DNA of 64,000 nucleotides, from NCBI GenBank assembly GCA_950295325.1, contig OX485806.1, positions 5,890,001-5,954,000 of the forward strand, in the 5' to 3' direction. A program made the translations under genes and the position numbers. The notes under the pieces are model-generated. The model was not told the origin of the DNA, did not search any database, and saw nothing but the letters and a program-made list of their open reading frames with translations. Of this stretch, positions 48,290 through 59,435 are shown in pieces. Position 1 is the stretch's first letter; the number at the start of each line of letters is the position of its first letter. The stretch is from Polytrichum commune (Eukaryota > Streptophyta > Polytrichopsida > Polytrichales > Polytrichaceae).

Positions 48290-48970
48290 ATTTCACAGCT
48301 GGAACTGGACAGAAAGTTTGGTGTGACCGGGGCATGAGATAGAGGCTAATATCAACTCGGTGGTCCATTAAAAGAAAGACTTGAGGCTCCCTAGGATGTA
48401 CATTCTCAAATAGTGATGGGAACTTATCTCTAGTAGGGGACATTCCAACATGAGATGTGCCACATTTTCAACTATATTATAAGAGCAAAAGTGGCATTGT
48501 CTAGTATCTCTAGAGATAGGGATAGTTGACCATCACCCAATTTCAATGGCTAATCTATAGTTCAAGATACGGTCCATGATAATGATCTTGCATTGTGGTG
48601 GTGTCAATAGTTGCTTCAAGTACAATTCACAGTCATATTTGAGAAAATCCTTGAGGTGGAGGTAAACAACCTAAGCATCAAATGCTCTATGGTTCCACAC
48701 CATTTTCATGGTATTTATTCTACCCATAGAGAAGCTCATGGTCTCCCCATACTTTGTCGAAATCGTTGAGAACATCATCATAGATTGCCGCTCTATTCGT
48801 TATCTTTAATAGCTTTATCCCACACAATTCAAGTGTACTCGAAGAGGCCTTGCCAAATTGTTTGATGCACTTTTTCAAAGATCCCACCCAATGTTGTTTA
48901 ATGCGAGGTCATTTCTCTTCACCCATATGGTCCACAATGTGACATATATAAGGAATAACCAAGTTTTACA
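48290..48970 (-). pseudogene. Decayed LINE-type ORF fragment
   Basis: Minus-strand fragments in shifting frames read LWTIWVKRNDLALNN (near 48900-48950) and LAIEIG, WSTIPISRDTRQCHFC and ENVAHLMLECPPTRDKFPSL (48560-48410). The CX2C...HX4C pattern (48485-48496 and 48440-48457) matches the zinc-finger end found after reverse transcriptase in plant LINEs. Several stops and frame changes show it is long dead. The upstream RT domain was not found. Confidence 0.45.
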
Positions 48971-49944
48971 TAATTAGTTGAGGTGATTGGGAATTATCTT
49001 TCTCAAGTTCTCATGACGACAATCAAGCAATCTTCATGCGCATGTCTGACCATCCCTAGCTTTCATGGTGTCAATTATGCCAACCGAAAGAAGAATCCCA
49101 AACTCTCTAAGCAGTTCTACAACCCCAAAAACTTATGATTGAAAAATGAATGAGAGAGAGAGATTGTATTATGTGTGCTCAAAACAAACATCGACAATCT
49201 TTATGAATGTGCCATGTATCTCTTCATTCATTAATGTAAATCTAGGAGTGTCTTTCATTGGTAATTCTTTTGATGGAAGTATGTGTCATAGACTCAAACA
49301 CTTTAGACTTGCTTACATTGGTAGAAAACACACCTTGTAGTAGTCGAAATGCACATGCTAGGGATTCGTGACGTCTACGTAAACTCATCCATTGGCAAGG
49401 TCAAAACGCAACAAACTATTTCATAGTCCAAAAATGATTATTTTAAGGTCATTTGACTTTGAATGGCATCAAAGACCCATAATTTGTACGATGAACTCCG
49501 ATTATAATGAATCAGCCTTGAACCTTATTGAAGATTTATTTCTACTAGAACCCATTCATCCACGATGGATGAATTTACATAGACACCACATACCCCAAAG
49601 CCAAATGCACATGTCACTTATCACGTACGAAAAAAGCAGATTATATCATAGATATACATAAACTTTAATTTTTTCATGGAAAAAGATACTTACTCATTTG
49701 ATTCCAAGTCATGCCTAATTGCAAATACATTACATATATATATATAGAGAGAGAGAGAATAAACTTGGAAATTGGTTGCTTAATTGAAGTCGAAATGAAG
49801 TCATTTCCCAAAACACCTACCCCAAGCACGGTTCGTTCCTTCATTCCTTGACTGTGGCAATCGCATTCCACATTCATGCATCTAATTTGTTTTATAATGA
49901 ATACTAAAAAAAGTAAATAGTTAAAATGAGAACACGTAGTAGAC

Positions 49945-50640
49945 TGTTTATGGTATTTAGTGTCACATGCGTTAGTGTCACTTACCCCATTTTGAGGCAT
50001 ATGCTAGGTTACACTAATAGCCAACAACTTCATCGTTATTGTCACCTCATGACACTCGGCATTCAAGTGCACTTACTGATATCTTGGCATGAGTATGTTT
50101 AATAATGTTGTGAGTTGTTAGCATATGTTATTCAATGTTCTACAAGTTGACTAAAGTGTACACAAATGACACTCAACATTAGTATGCTCAAGAATATCTT
50201 CCTCTTGCTCACTAAAACACAAAACTATCGTCTCAAGTATCCCAATGTACTATGCTAATTGTCATAATGTGCATAATTTTCACATTAAATAATACTTATG
50301 TTGACAAATAGTATCATATTGGCAATTAGGGGATGTGGCATTGTGAAACTTGTAGGCATCTAGTTTAAGCCCTTTCGCAAATAGTGTACGTGACATTGAA
50401 TACCATAAACGGTGTATTAACATCCATGGCACTTAGTGTCACTTACTACTCGAAGTTACACACTGCTATAACATTATTGTTTATGTAACTTTTTGCCAAG
50501 TAAGGTTGTTAACGTTATGTGGTGCCCGAACAACCAATTTGACCTTTGTTGGTAGAAAATGAGATCCATAGTAGATCGTTATAGCACAATGTATCTCCAA
50601 ATAGCAAGTGACACTAAATACCATCAACAATGTTCTACTA
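49945..50640 (+). repeat. Repeat family B, copy 2, with MITE member 2 at its right
   Basis: 50020-50440 matches 32500-32940 in order. 50422-50626 has inverted ends (ATGGCACTTAGTGTCACTTA and the reverse complement of AGCAAGTGACACTAAATACC) and is a member of the TTAGTG MITE family. A lone MITE end lies at 49945-49985. Confidence 0.6.
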
Positions 50641-51199
50641 GATAGATAGAAGATAGATAGAAACTCCGGTCCCTTTTTAGCAAGGGGCCGGCGTGAATAA
50701 AGTGTCCGTTCATAATGCCAATGACCCGATGCCCACTGGACAAGGGGACATTGGGACAATTCTACTCTCCCCTTTCGAGGATGGACACTATAGTGTTCTA
50801 CTACTACTACTACTACTACTACATCGCTTTCTTTCTTTCAATGCTTATACACTATAGGTGAAGTTATGATTGGACGTGTTTTTTTATGTGATAGTTGATT
50901 TTGTAAGATTTAGAGGACCGGTGCATCTTGTGTGAAAACATTTTGTACATATTTTGTTGAAATCTTTGACACGAAAAACATGTGCATCGTCCATAGTATG
51001 TGAATTCCTTGAACCTAGTAATGTCAACTAGAAGTATATACATTTTCTTAAGTTTCATGTATTGCATGGACTGTATATTGTTCCCACTTTATGAAGACTT
51101 GTTTATATGCAATATCCTCTCAATCTTGACTTGGAGAAAAGAAAAGAAAATCCTCGAATTTTTAACATATTCAAACTTCCGAGATATGGAATACTCTAC

Positions 51200-51800
51200 G
51201 CCTAGTCGTCCCCACACCTTGATGAATGTTGACGTTGTTGATGATGTGAAAATGCTACTACACTTAACATTGCATTTAGTGTCACCAATTCCATTTATCT
51301 TGCTCAATACGCAATGTAAACTGCCCATGTAATGTCACCAACACTATATGTAAACCTGACATTATTTGTCATACATTGTAAACAGATTTGGGTATTAGAG
51401 ATTTACAATGAAATGAAATTGATTTTATAGTCCGGGAAGCTCAAAAGGTTAGTGGGACTGAAAGTGCATCAGGGTGGATTCAAACCAATTGATTCTCTAG
51501 AGTGACGGAGTGTGGTAGCCTAATGTTAACTTGTTGGTATGATCAACCTACAATGTTACAATTACTATCACTTACTGAGTGTTTTCCATCCAAATCGCAA
51601 TCATTCATGGAGACATTTCGTTGCACGCTTCCTAGGATGCAAAAATACACCGAACTTTGTTTCAATAATTGACATTGGGATGAACTAAAAATAAGTTTGG
51701 ATGACCATCCTTGTAAGCCTTTATTCATAAGAAGTGTCATACTCGAAAAAAGTTACCACGACGACATAAAATACCATATGACACCAACACACACTATTCA
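51200..51800 (+). repeat. Dispersed repeat family C, copy 1, with SINE-like piece inside
   Basis: 51230-51400 and 51545-51790 match 60265-60385 and 60405-60640 (shared: GTCACCAACACTA, CCTGACATTATTTGTCAT, ATTACTATCACTTA, CATAAGAAGTGTCAT, AAATACCATATGACAC). The extra 51405-51540 block in between is the tRNA-like SINE fragment (copy 2, AAGCTCAAAAGGTTAGTGG and GGATTCAAACC). Confidence 0.55.
51429..51530 (+). repeat. tRNA-like SINE fragment, copy 2
   Basis: Same order of A-box-like (AAGCTCAAAAGGTTAGTGG) and B-box-like (GGATTCAAACC) blocks as 48083-48185. Absent from the equivalent place in family C copy 2 (60.4 kb), which supports insertion. Confidence 0.5.
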
Positions 51801-52532
51801 ATGTGGTTACGTAGAAGAGCTTTAGCACCTTGGCTAAAGGCATGGGGTTATAAGCCAATTTGGGCAACCGATCCAATAAAGGAAAGCGGTTGAGATTCTT
51901 GCTAACATGGAACTTTCCCCCCCAAAGATGGCAACATTGGAGGGAAATATGATGTATAGGGATATGCTATACTACAGAATCATGGCCCCATGATACTTGG
52001 GGGGAGTTACTAGCTAATACTTAATTTGAGGCCGAGGTTTATTCCCAAGTTGCTTCCCATCCCAACGGTCTAGATCATGGGCCCATGGAATGGGAGAGGA
52101 AACGCATTAAACCATGTTGCTTATTAGTATTAGTGGGAGCGGGGATTAATTTAGACGCGACACCACTTGCACACACATTTAGCCTTGTGGACATGTGAGC
52201 CGACTCATTTCAAGGGGAAATTCGTTATGAGGTTCTCCGCTTATTAGAAAATTTGAGGGGCCGCAATTTGGATTAGAGGGCCTTGGGATGTGAATTGGTT
52301 CACACCTTCCGGATGTGTTGTTTGTGGTTCCGAGTGAAGGGTGTCAATTTGGCCATGCCCGATGGCGGTCATGTGTGTCGATGGGTTTTCATAGTGTTCG
52401 TTTTAGGTCCGGTGTTGGGTGTCTTTCACACACTCTAGTTAAGGTATGGCTTTGTTGCCCGGTTATCTTTGATTCAAATTGTCTTTTTAACTCGTCGCAA
52501 TCGTCCTTATAACAAGGAAACATCACTATACT

Positions 52533-52744
52533 CTTTATGGTATTTAGTCTCACTCACTATTCGGAGACACGTCGTGCTATCATTATTTATTAGGAATCTA
52601 ATAGTTTACCAAGCAAAGTCGATTATGTTTTGTAATGTCCAAACAACCTATTTTAACTTTTGTCAGTAAAATTTGAACTCGTGAGTAAGAAGTTATTGCA
52701 TCGCATAATTTTAAATAATAAGTGAGATTGAATATCATAAAACA
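52533..52744. mobile_element. MITE, TTAGTG family, member 3
   Basis: Left end TTTATGGTATTTAGTCTCAC with ACTATT following; right end, reverse-complemented, TTTATGATATTCAATCTCAC. About 210 bp and non-coding. The centre (TTTTGTAATGTCCAAACAAC) matches members at 50.5 and 63.05 kb. Confidence 0.65.
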
Positions 52745-55700
52745 ATGCAGTGTGTACACCCAATGATGTTATATTTACCGGGGGATGTGATATTACATGA
52801 GGTAACACCGATGCAACGTGGATGAGCAAGTGTTGACACACCTATTTCTAGGTTTACCTTTATATGATACCCTCAATTTAAGCCAAAAGAGACTATTCAA
52901 CCCAACCTCAATCCTATTAAGGTTGGGTTGAGGTTGGGGTGGGAATGTCAATATTGGATGTCAACCAATACCCATTTAGATTATAGTGAGATATTGGGTT
53001 ATTGACATAACAACACGATTTAATAAATACTGAATAGTAGCATAACGGTTGTGTTGCAACGTAACGTGTGCCCATGTATCCACTTGGACTAATACATGGG
53101 GGGATGCCCCGACGATACCTTCGCACCCAAATTCAACATGAACATGGGTTTTGGTGGAGTGCTAATGGGTGGAAAATGTGGGAGGTTTGGGTGCCATTCA
53201 CTTGCAAAGCCGGTTTGGGGTGGTGACCTTGATCCTCATGGAAGCCTCAAAACTGAAGTAGGATTTAGTACAAGAAGCTTAAGTAGGCTCACAAAATCAG
53301 TTGTGTAGCACATTTGCTTGATTTAGCCTTGAGCATAGGCCCTGGAACTCGATTGCATGTTGTGCTATATACCCTAGGATATCAATTGTGCATGGTTGCC
53401 CAAAACCCCTCGACCATGGTTCAGGTTCATATAGGTATGGATGCATGATGCTCCCATTTTGTTTAAAGTCACACATACGAAACGAAAACATGTATGCATT
53501 AACACAACTGGTTAATGTTATGAAATTTCGGGATTGAAGATGAGACGGTCCTCCTCCCTCCGCCCTATATAGACATATCTAGTGCCTTCCGCTTCCTTGA
53601 CGAGTTTCCCTCAAGAGGTCATGTGGCCCACGCCTCCCCCATCATGGTCCTCATGGTCATGCATAGCATGTGAAACTCGAACCAAAACAACAACACAAAA
53701 GTTGAAAACTCCTTTCCGGGCACAAACACGCACTCGACTCATCAAATCAACACGTACGCTCCCGCTATATAGAAATATATAGTATTCAATCTATCTCATG
53801 CAGCCCAATATTTTATTCCTCTTTAAAATAAGGGCCCGGTGATGTGGAAGGCCCTCTTCATTGGCTCAAATGCCACGTGGGTCCATGCGGTGTTTATGAA
53901 ATTAAAGGAGGTGTCACCATAGCGGCCTCACCACCACAATCCATCTTGTCCTTTGCCCGCCCTTTAGCTTAGCTAGCCCTCCTCCTTGCTTGTGGAGAAT
54001 GCAACCTATGCGAAGAAAACCCTAGTATGTCAAAGACCCAAGGTCATAGAGAGAGAGAGAGATTATGATGTATTTTGGGTCCGGTGTCCGGGAAGGTTTT
54101 GGGCATAGTTGGTCAAAATCCTAGTGTTTCCGATTCCAACCGGTGACATGTTATGTGTTGACCACTTTTCAAGCACCACATTTGTATTCCTTGTCACACC
54201 GCGAGGTTAGGAACCCAAAACCTTGTTAGTTGTAAGTTATGATGAATCCTTGAATTGTTGCGCTAAGTTAACGGGTTCATCGTTGCAGTGATTTTCCCAT
54301 TTAGTGTGTGTGGTACTAATTCCCAATACGCACATTACTTTATCAAATTTTGAATTAGTGAGGGTTGGAAGTTTTGGTTGAGTGATACTAAATTCATGAA
54401 TTCGTGCTTGTTTCACTTAGCACAACAAATCAAGCTAACTAAGTACGATGGGTAAGTGGTCACCAAGCACTAAGTCAATTAACAAGATGGGTAACTTGGT
54501 TAATCTCAAGTACAACTAAGTTAATGGCACAACATCACTCAACATTGTGATTTCGTTCTGCAAGCCTTGGGAATATAACCATAGGAGTTGTAGTGTCGCG
54601 TACACTATTCGTGAAGGGCCTAGAGATCTCAAAGTGTCATGTCTGTTGATTGTCACTATGATACTATTCGTCAACACAAGTACATTCTAAAGCGAAAATT
54701 TATATACATTACGACATTTAGCATAGCATATTGGGATACCTGAGATGCTAGTTTCGTGTTTTAGTGTGCAAGGGGAAGATATTATTGAGCAAACATCAAC
54801 TATCACGTGCTTACATATTAGTATACAAGAGGAAGATATTCTTGAACATACCAATGCCAAGTGTCATTTGTGTAGAATAGGCATACACCTCATAACATTA
54901 TTGAACACACGCATGCCAAGACACCAGAAAGCACACTTGAACGCCACGAGGAAACCCTAATGGTAAAGTTGTGGGTCATGAATGTAACCTCGCATATCCC
55001 TCAAAACAGGGTCAGTGATACTATCACGCATAAACACCACAAATGATGTTCAGTTGTCCAAAGAGACTTTTGGGCATAATCGGTCGAAATCCTAGTGTTC
55101 CCAAGCCGAATAGGTTACATGTGGGACGGTTTGATGGCTTTCCTTTACGAATTCGAGGCACGTTCCATAGATTACTCTAAAATGATCGGTCATCTTCCTA
55201 AGGCCTTGAACTTCAACCGGTGCATGTGTAACTAGCGGTCGGTTTTCCCCGGTCATTAGTATAGTTACGAAACCGGGATCCAAATACACATGCTTTCTAG
55301 CGTGGTTAAATAGGGGGCGGTCCCTATGGTGTCCCCCTCGTGGGCTTGTCTTTAGCTGCCTTCTCCTTTAAGGCCCTAATAATCATTGTACTTCCCCAAC
55401 ACCTGACCCATGTAGCCCAAACAAACACTATTCTAATGTTCATGTGGATTCCGAATCCTTTAAGAAAGTTGTTCTTGTCGGTTATGTAGATTTCGCTTCG
55501 TGGCCAAGCGTTTGGGGCTGGGCCGAGCGTGTATATTGATGACGTTTTGGGCTCATTACAAGGCGTGTGCCAATGCGTGTTGGGAGATACCATTTTTTTA
55601 TATCCTAAAAGAAATTGTGAAGAAAATCCCAATATACGTGTTTAGTTGTTAGACTTATGTACGTTTCGCGAACCCGATGTGGGTGGTAAGCTTTAGAAGC

Positions 55701-56867
55701 AAGGGTTAACGAAGTTTATGTATTATAAGTCGAGCGATAGTTGCCACATCTTGTAAAGATAGATAAAATGGGGAGAATGTGATTTGCATGAGAAGTATGT
55801 AGAACTCTATGTTAATTGTAGATCACGTATTCTAGGCTATACATGCAATCTAAGTATCTTGAGATTTTCATACGAAGATGTTGTATGTACGTAACCGCGT
55901 AGTTAGAATCTGCCATTGCAGGTTTTTTTAAGCCATTCTTTTATAATGACCACTTTACAATGGAGTTCCTTGGTTCCAACTAGCCCACTTCTCCTAGAAT
56001 ATGAAACACGCAATTAGTACGAAGATGGTTAGCAATTTGAAATTGAGGCCATAGCCACTTTCCTCATTGTTCTTGGAGTTCCTAAAATCATCTCACCAAA
56101 GTGAAGATTCTAGTGCTTGTTGAATGGTCACATAGGTCCTCCAATTTATGTCCATTATTAAGCTTGAAATGATGATCATATTTTGAGCAGGTTGTTCAAT
56201 TTCATTTTGAACCATGTTTTTTGGGTATCCATTCTTGGAGCCATAACTAACCACATACCACTCAAATATAGGTTCATAATTGAGAAGTTAATCAAACAAG
56301 GGTTGTGTACCTTATATATTGTTTGAAAGTGTTGAGTCATTTGAAACTCATCACATTCCAATATCAAACATTCATATTAATACTGAAGACTCACATATCT
56401 CCCACAAACTTGAGATTTTTGCAAAGTGTATCAATGGATCTACTTATAGGATTATTACAAACAAAATGTCCACAATACATTTTGGACAAGCCTATTTTTT
56501 TAAGGAAAACACTTGATATTACCTTAATAATCTAATAAGTATCAACAGTGGTCGTAGGTGCCATAACACAAGTTGGTGTTGGATCGACAAGTCACGATGT
56601 ACTTATTAGAAGGAAATAATTGTTCCTAGCAACCGAATTGAAAATACACATTTGTGTTGATTATGAATGAATTGGATTTGCTCAAGGGCTATGTGTAGGG
56701 AGAGCCATTTTGTAACATTCTCGGTGTGCTAGATGTAGACACAAATCTTCTCCAACTCTAAGATGATCGCATAGCAAATCACTCATAGGGAGCCCTTGAA
56801 GTCATGCTCTTCTCATGAAACTTGCATATACACTATCCGATCCAATAAAGCCTCACGCGACTATGAC
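52745..56867. other. Intergenic DNA with repeat fragments
   Basis: No supported gene. It includes an 11-bp-arm hairpin (52898-52908 with 52920-52930), two single copies of the TTTTGGGCATA unit (about 54097-54155 and 55065-55120), repeat family B inverted (54580-54950) and the repeat shared with 46300-46640 (55970-56280). Confidence 0.5.
54580..54950 (-). repeat. Repeat family B, copy 3 (inverted)
   Basis: Its reverse complement matches 50190-50260 closely (CTCAATAATATCTTCC, CACTAAAACACGAAACTA, GTATCCCAATATGCTATGCT) and 32695-32770 less closely. Confidence 0.6.
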
Positions 56868-57055
56868 TTAGGGCCGGTTTACACTACGGTGGAGAAGTCC
56901 ACCGGCCATGAGAAAAAGGGCGTTTCTCAATTGTGATTGGTCGAAAATGCAACTCTTGACCGGTGGGTGTTTACACTAGGTGAAGAAAACAATGGTGGTG
57001 AACTTTTCTCATGGATGATAAAATGACATGGCCGCCTACATGGCGGCACTTTTTG

Positions 57056-57119
57056 GAGTTGGGCTTCTCCGGAGGAAGAGTTTCTTGTCCGGCCTCAAGA
57101 GGCCGGAGAAGCCCAACTC
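57056..57119. repeat. 17-bp-arm hairpin inside the Harbinger-like element
   Basis: GAGTTGGGCTTCTCCGG (57056-57072) pairs perfectly with 57103-57119. The loop itself contains a smaller palindrome, GGCCTCAAGAGGCC (57091-57104). Confidence 0.8.
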
Positions 57120-57533
57120 AATAAAAAATTAAGTTTCAAAAACAGATATGGACCGTAGATTTAAGATCTGGTTTTTTTCAAAACCTAAGGTGTTGGCAAG
57201 CTTCTCTCTCTCTCTCTCTCTCTATACTTAGTTCTTGGCTTGCCATTAAGAGATCTTAACACTTTGAATAAAGACCCTATGTAAGGTTCCACCCTAGGGA
57301 TCCAGCAAAGGGAGATTAAAAAAGGCTCAGCCGTAGATTCAGAACTTGCATCTACGGTCATAGAAGTTTACCTAATCGTATAATAAGAGGAAGCCATCCT
57401 CAGTACTTCCTTTCCAAGTGTAAACAGTATTAGCAGTTTACACTTAGTAACTTCTGGGATTAGGGTAAATGTGACGTGAGTTTGGAGGAAGTGGAAGTGA
57501 CTGACTTCAAGCTTTGAACGTCAAAGGAAGCAA

Positions 57534-57820
57534 ATGGCTAAAGAACAGGTAAAATACTCATTGAAAGTACTGAGTATTGTGTATGATGGGGATACCAAAT
57601 GTATGTTTATGCTGTATAAGTTTGTGTGACATAGATAACAATTGGGTTCTGCTGTAATTCACCTCATGCACGTTACTAACCCTCTCCGTGGATTTGGTTG
57701 GTGGCATGGGCACAGGTGAGGCAGACCCTTCACAAATATGACGGCTACATTAGGTTTTGTATACCATTGGATTGCAAAATAGTGTGTGTAGATGAAGATT
57801 ATCTAAAACATATGCAATGA
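57534..57820 (+). other. Possible captured two-exon gene fragment
   Basis: ATGGCTAAAGAACAG (57534-57548) is followed by a donor-like GTAAAA. After a 167-base gap, an acceptor-like GGGCACAG leads into an open frame (57716-57820) ending TGA. Spliced in phase it would give about 39 residues, with VRQTLHKYDGYIRF in exon 2. The protein is not recognised. The composition is more gene-like than the rest of the transposon, which suggests a host gene piece picked up by the element, but chance cannot be excluded. Confidence 0.2.
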
Positions 57821-58174
57821 ACAGTTTTATTCTACATTGCAAGTTATTGAGCATATGATTGGTGTTACAAGTTTACATTTGATTTACCGGAGTTAAGTTG
57901 TAAGGAGACTTTGATAGGGTTTACATTGGAAAACCTTAGTATCATGGAATACTCCAAGGTTTTATGTGTAACAAAAATCTTTGTATGAAACTCTAAAAGT
58001 GTTATGTTTAAACATTTGTATTGCAATGGGATGAGGGAATGATCCCACCCACCCTCCCTGGTTTTGATAGATACATACATATATGGAAGAATGGTATGGC
58101 CTCTTGCTAAGAGGATGTTATTTGAAAAAAGAACTATGCTTGAAAGTAAGCTTAGCTTCTCTCAAGAAATGCCC

Positions 58175-58176
<2 letters not shown>

Positions 58177-58224
<48 letters not shown>
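58177..58224. repeat. (CT)n microsatellite
   Basis: About 24 CT units inside the Harbinger-like element. Similar tracts lie at 57202-57223, 33671-33708 and 1312-1325. Confidence 0.95.
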
Positions 58225-58227
<3 letters not shown>

Positions 58228-59303
58228 AGTAGCTCCTTAGCAAAAAAAAATTGTGCAATTTTTTTTCGCAATGGCTGGTTACTCACAATTTCAGTTTGGC
58301 ACATATCCACTTGGCCGGTCAAATTTCCACACCACCCTCTCCTTGCTCCCAAACAAAAAATATGCCATCATCATAATTGAAGCATTATGGTGATACATGA
58401 TGGTTTTTTGTATCGCCATAGTTGAAACGATAAAATACTACAAAACCATAAAGATCATAAGAGAGCACAAAATCTCTCTTCTTCGATTATCCATGATTGA
58501 AGATCAAAGATAAGAAGAGAGAAATTGATGAGGATGATTAAGAGGAGAGCATGTCTTAAATAATACCAAAGAGTGGTGCTTTGTCCAATGTGTATGGGTT
58601 TTCCCCTCTTCATTCTTAAACACCCAAGGAGACATTTATTTCCTACATGGGCCAAACTTGACAATTGGCAATTTGGCAATTTTCATTATCTTTTTAATAA
58701 AATTGAACATTATATTACACAATTATTATGAAGACAATTCTTGTTGAAATTGTTTGATACAATGTGAATGTAGAGAATTATAGTTTTTTATCACAAAAAA
58801 TCTTCACCATTAGGTGAACTTCTCTTCACCGGTGGACTTCTCCGGTGGACTTCTCCGCTAAACTTCTCCTCTAGGTGTTTAGACTTCAACCGGTCAAGAC
58901 TCCTTAAGAAATATTTTATTGCCTTTAATTCTTCTCCAGCACATCCACCATTTGCCTCATATAACCATGTCTTGGCCAAGCATTCTTGACCGACTGGAGG
59001 CCTTCTCCACCGTAGTGTAAACCGGCCCTTAATCCATTGTCGTGGATTTTGTTCTAGTGTTTTTTGAAGGGCCACGAGTCTTATAATTTGGTTCGCTTGA
59101 GATGTCAATGACCAAATTATGAATTCAAGCCTCGAACTACGTGAGTGTAGCCTAAAACTCACCCTCCACAACTTCCTTCTACATGTGAACTAAAGCTTAG
59201 ATCTTCAAGTCAATTGCCATGCAATAATTTTCGGTCATTAGATGTGAAATATTGTCTACTATGATTAACGCACCTATTTTTGTCATTCAAAAAGAGGTGA
59301 GGA

Positions 59304-59420
59304 AGTTCGAATCCCGATTGTGAAATCTCCTCTCTACTTGATGGAAAACTTGCTAGGTGGTCAACTGCCTCCTGTGCTTTGGCGCTGGCCTGTCGGCCTT
59401 CTGTCTCAAAAAAGAAAAGA
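59304..59420 (+). mobile_element. 5'-truncated tRNA-derived SINE
   Basis: The segment begins AGTTCGAATCCCGA (B-box-like, 59305-59315) and ends in an A-rich tail (TCAAAAAAGAAAAGA). It is flanked by a perfect 15-bp direct repeat, AAAAAGAGGTGAGGA, at 59289-59303 and 59421-59435. B box, A-rich tail and a long target duplication are the marks of LINE-driven SINE retroposition. The A-box half is missing, as in a 5' truncation. Confidence 0.75.
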
Positions 59421-59435
59421 AAAAAGAGGTGAGGA

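Larger units (their letters stand above)
56871..59028. mobile_element. PIF/Harbinger-like DNA transposon, non-autonomous
   Basis: Perfect 27-bp inverted ends (GGGCCGGTTTACACTACGGT then GGAGAAG at 56871-56897; reverse complement at 59002-59028) are flanked by the 3-bp duplication TTA (56868-56870 and 59029-59031). A TTA duplication and GGGCC ends fit PIF/Harbinger. Subterminal parts also repeat inverted (a CACCGGTCAAGA block with GTTTACACTAGGTGAAG). The interior has CT microsatellites and no recognisable transposase or Myb-like gene, so it would need a partner in trans. It holds a strong hairpin (57056-57119) and a possible captured exon pair. Confidence 0.85.

Noticed and set aside
50800-50822. 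CRISPR-like short repeats
   Set aside because: CTA triplet microsatellite; no spacers, and a nuclear plant context.
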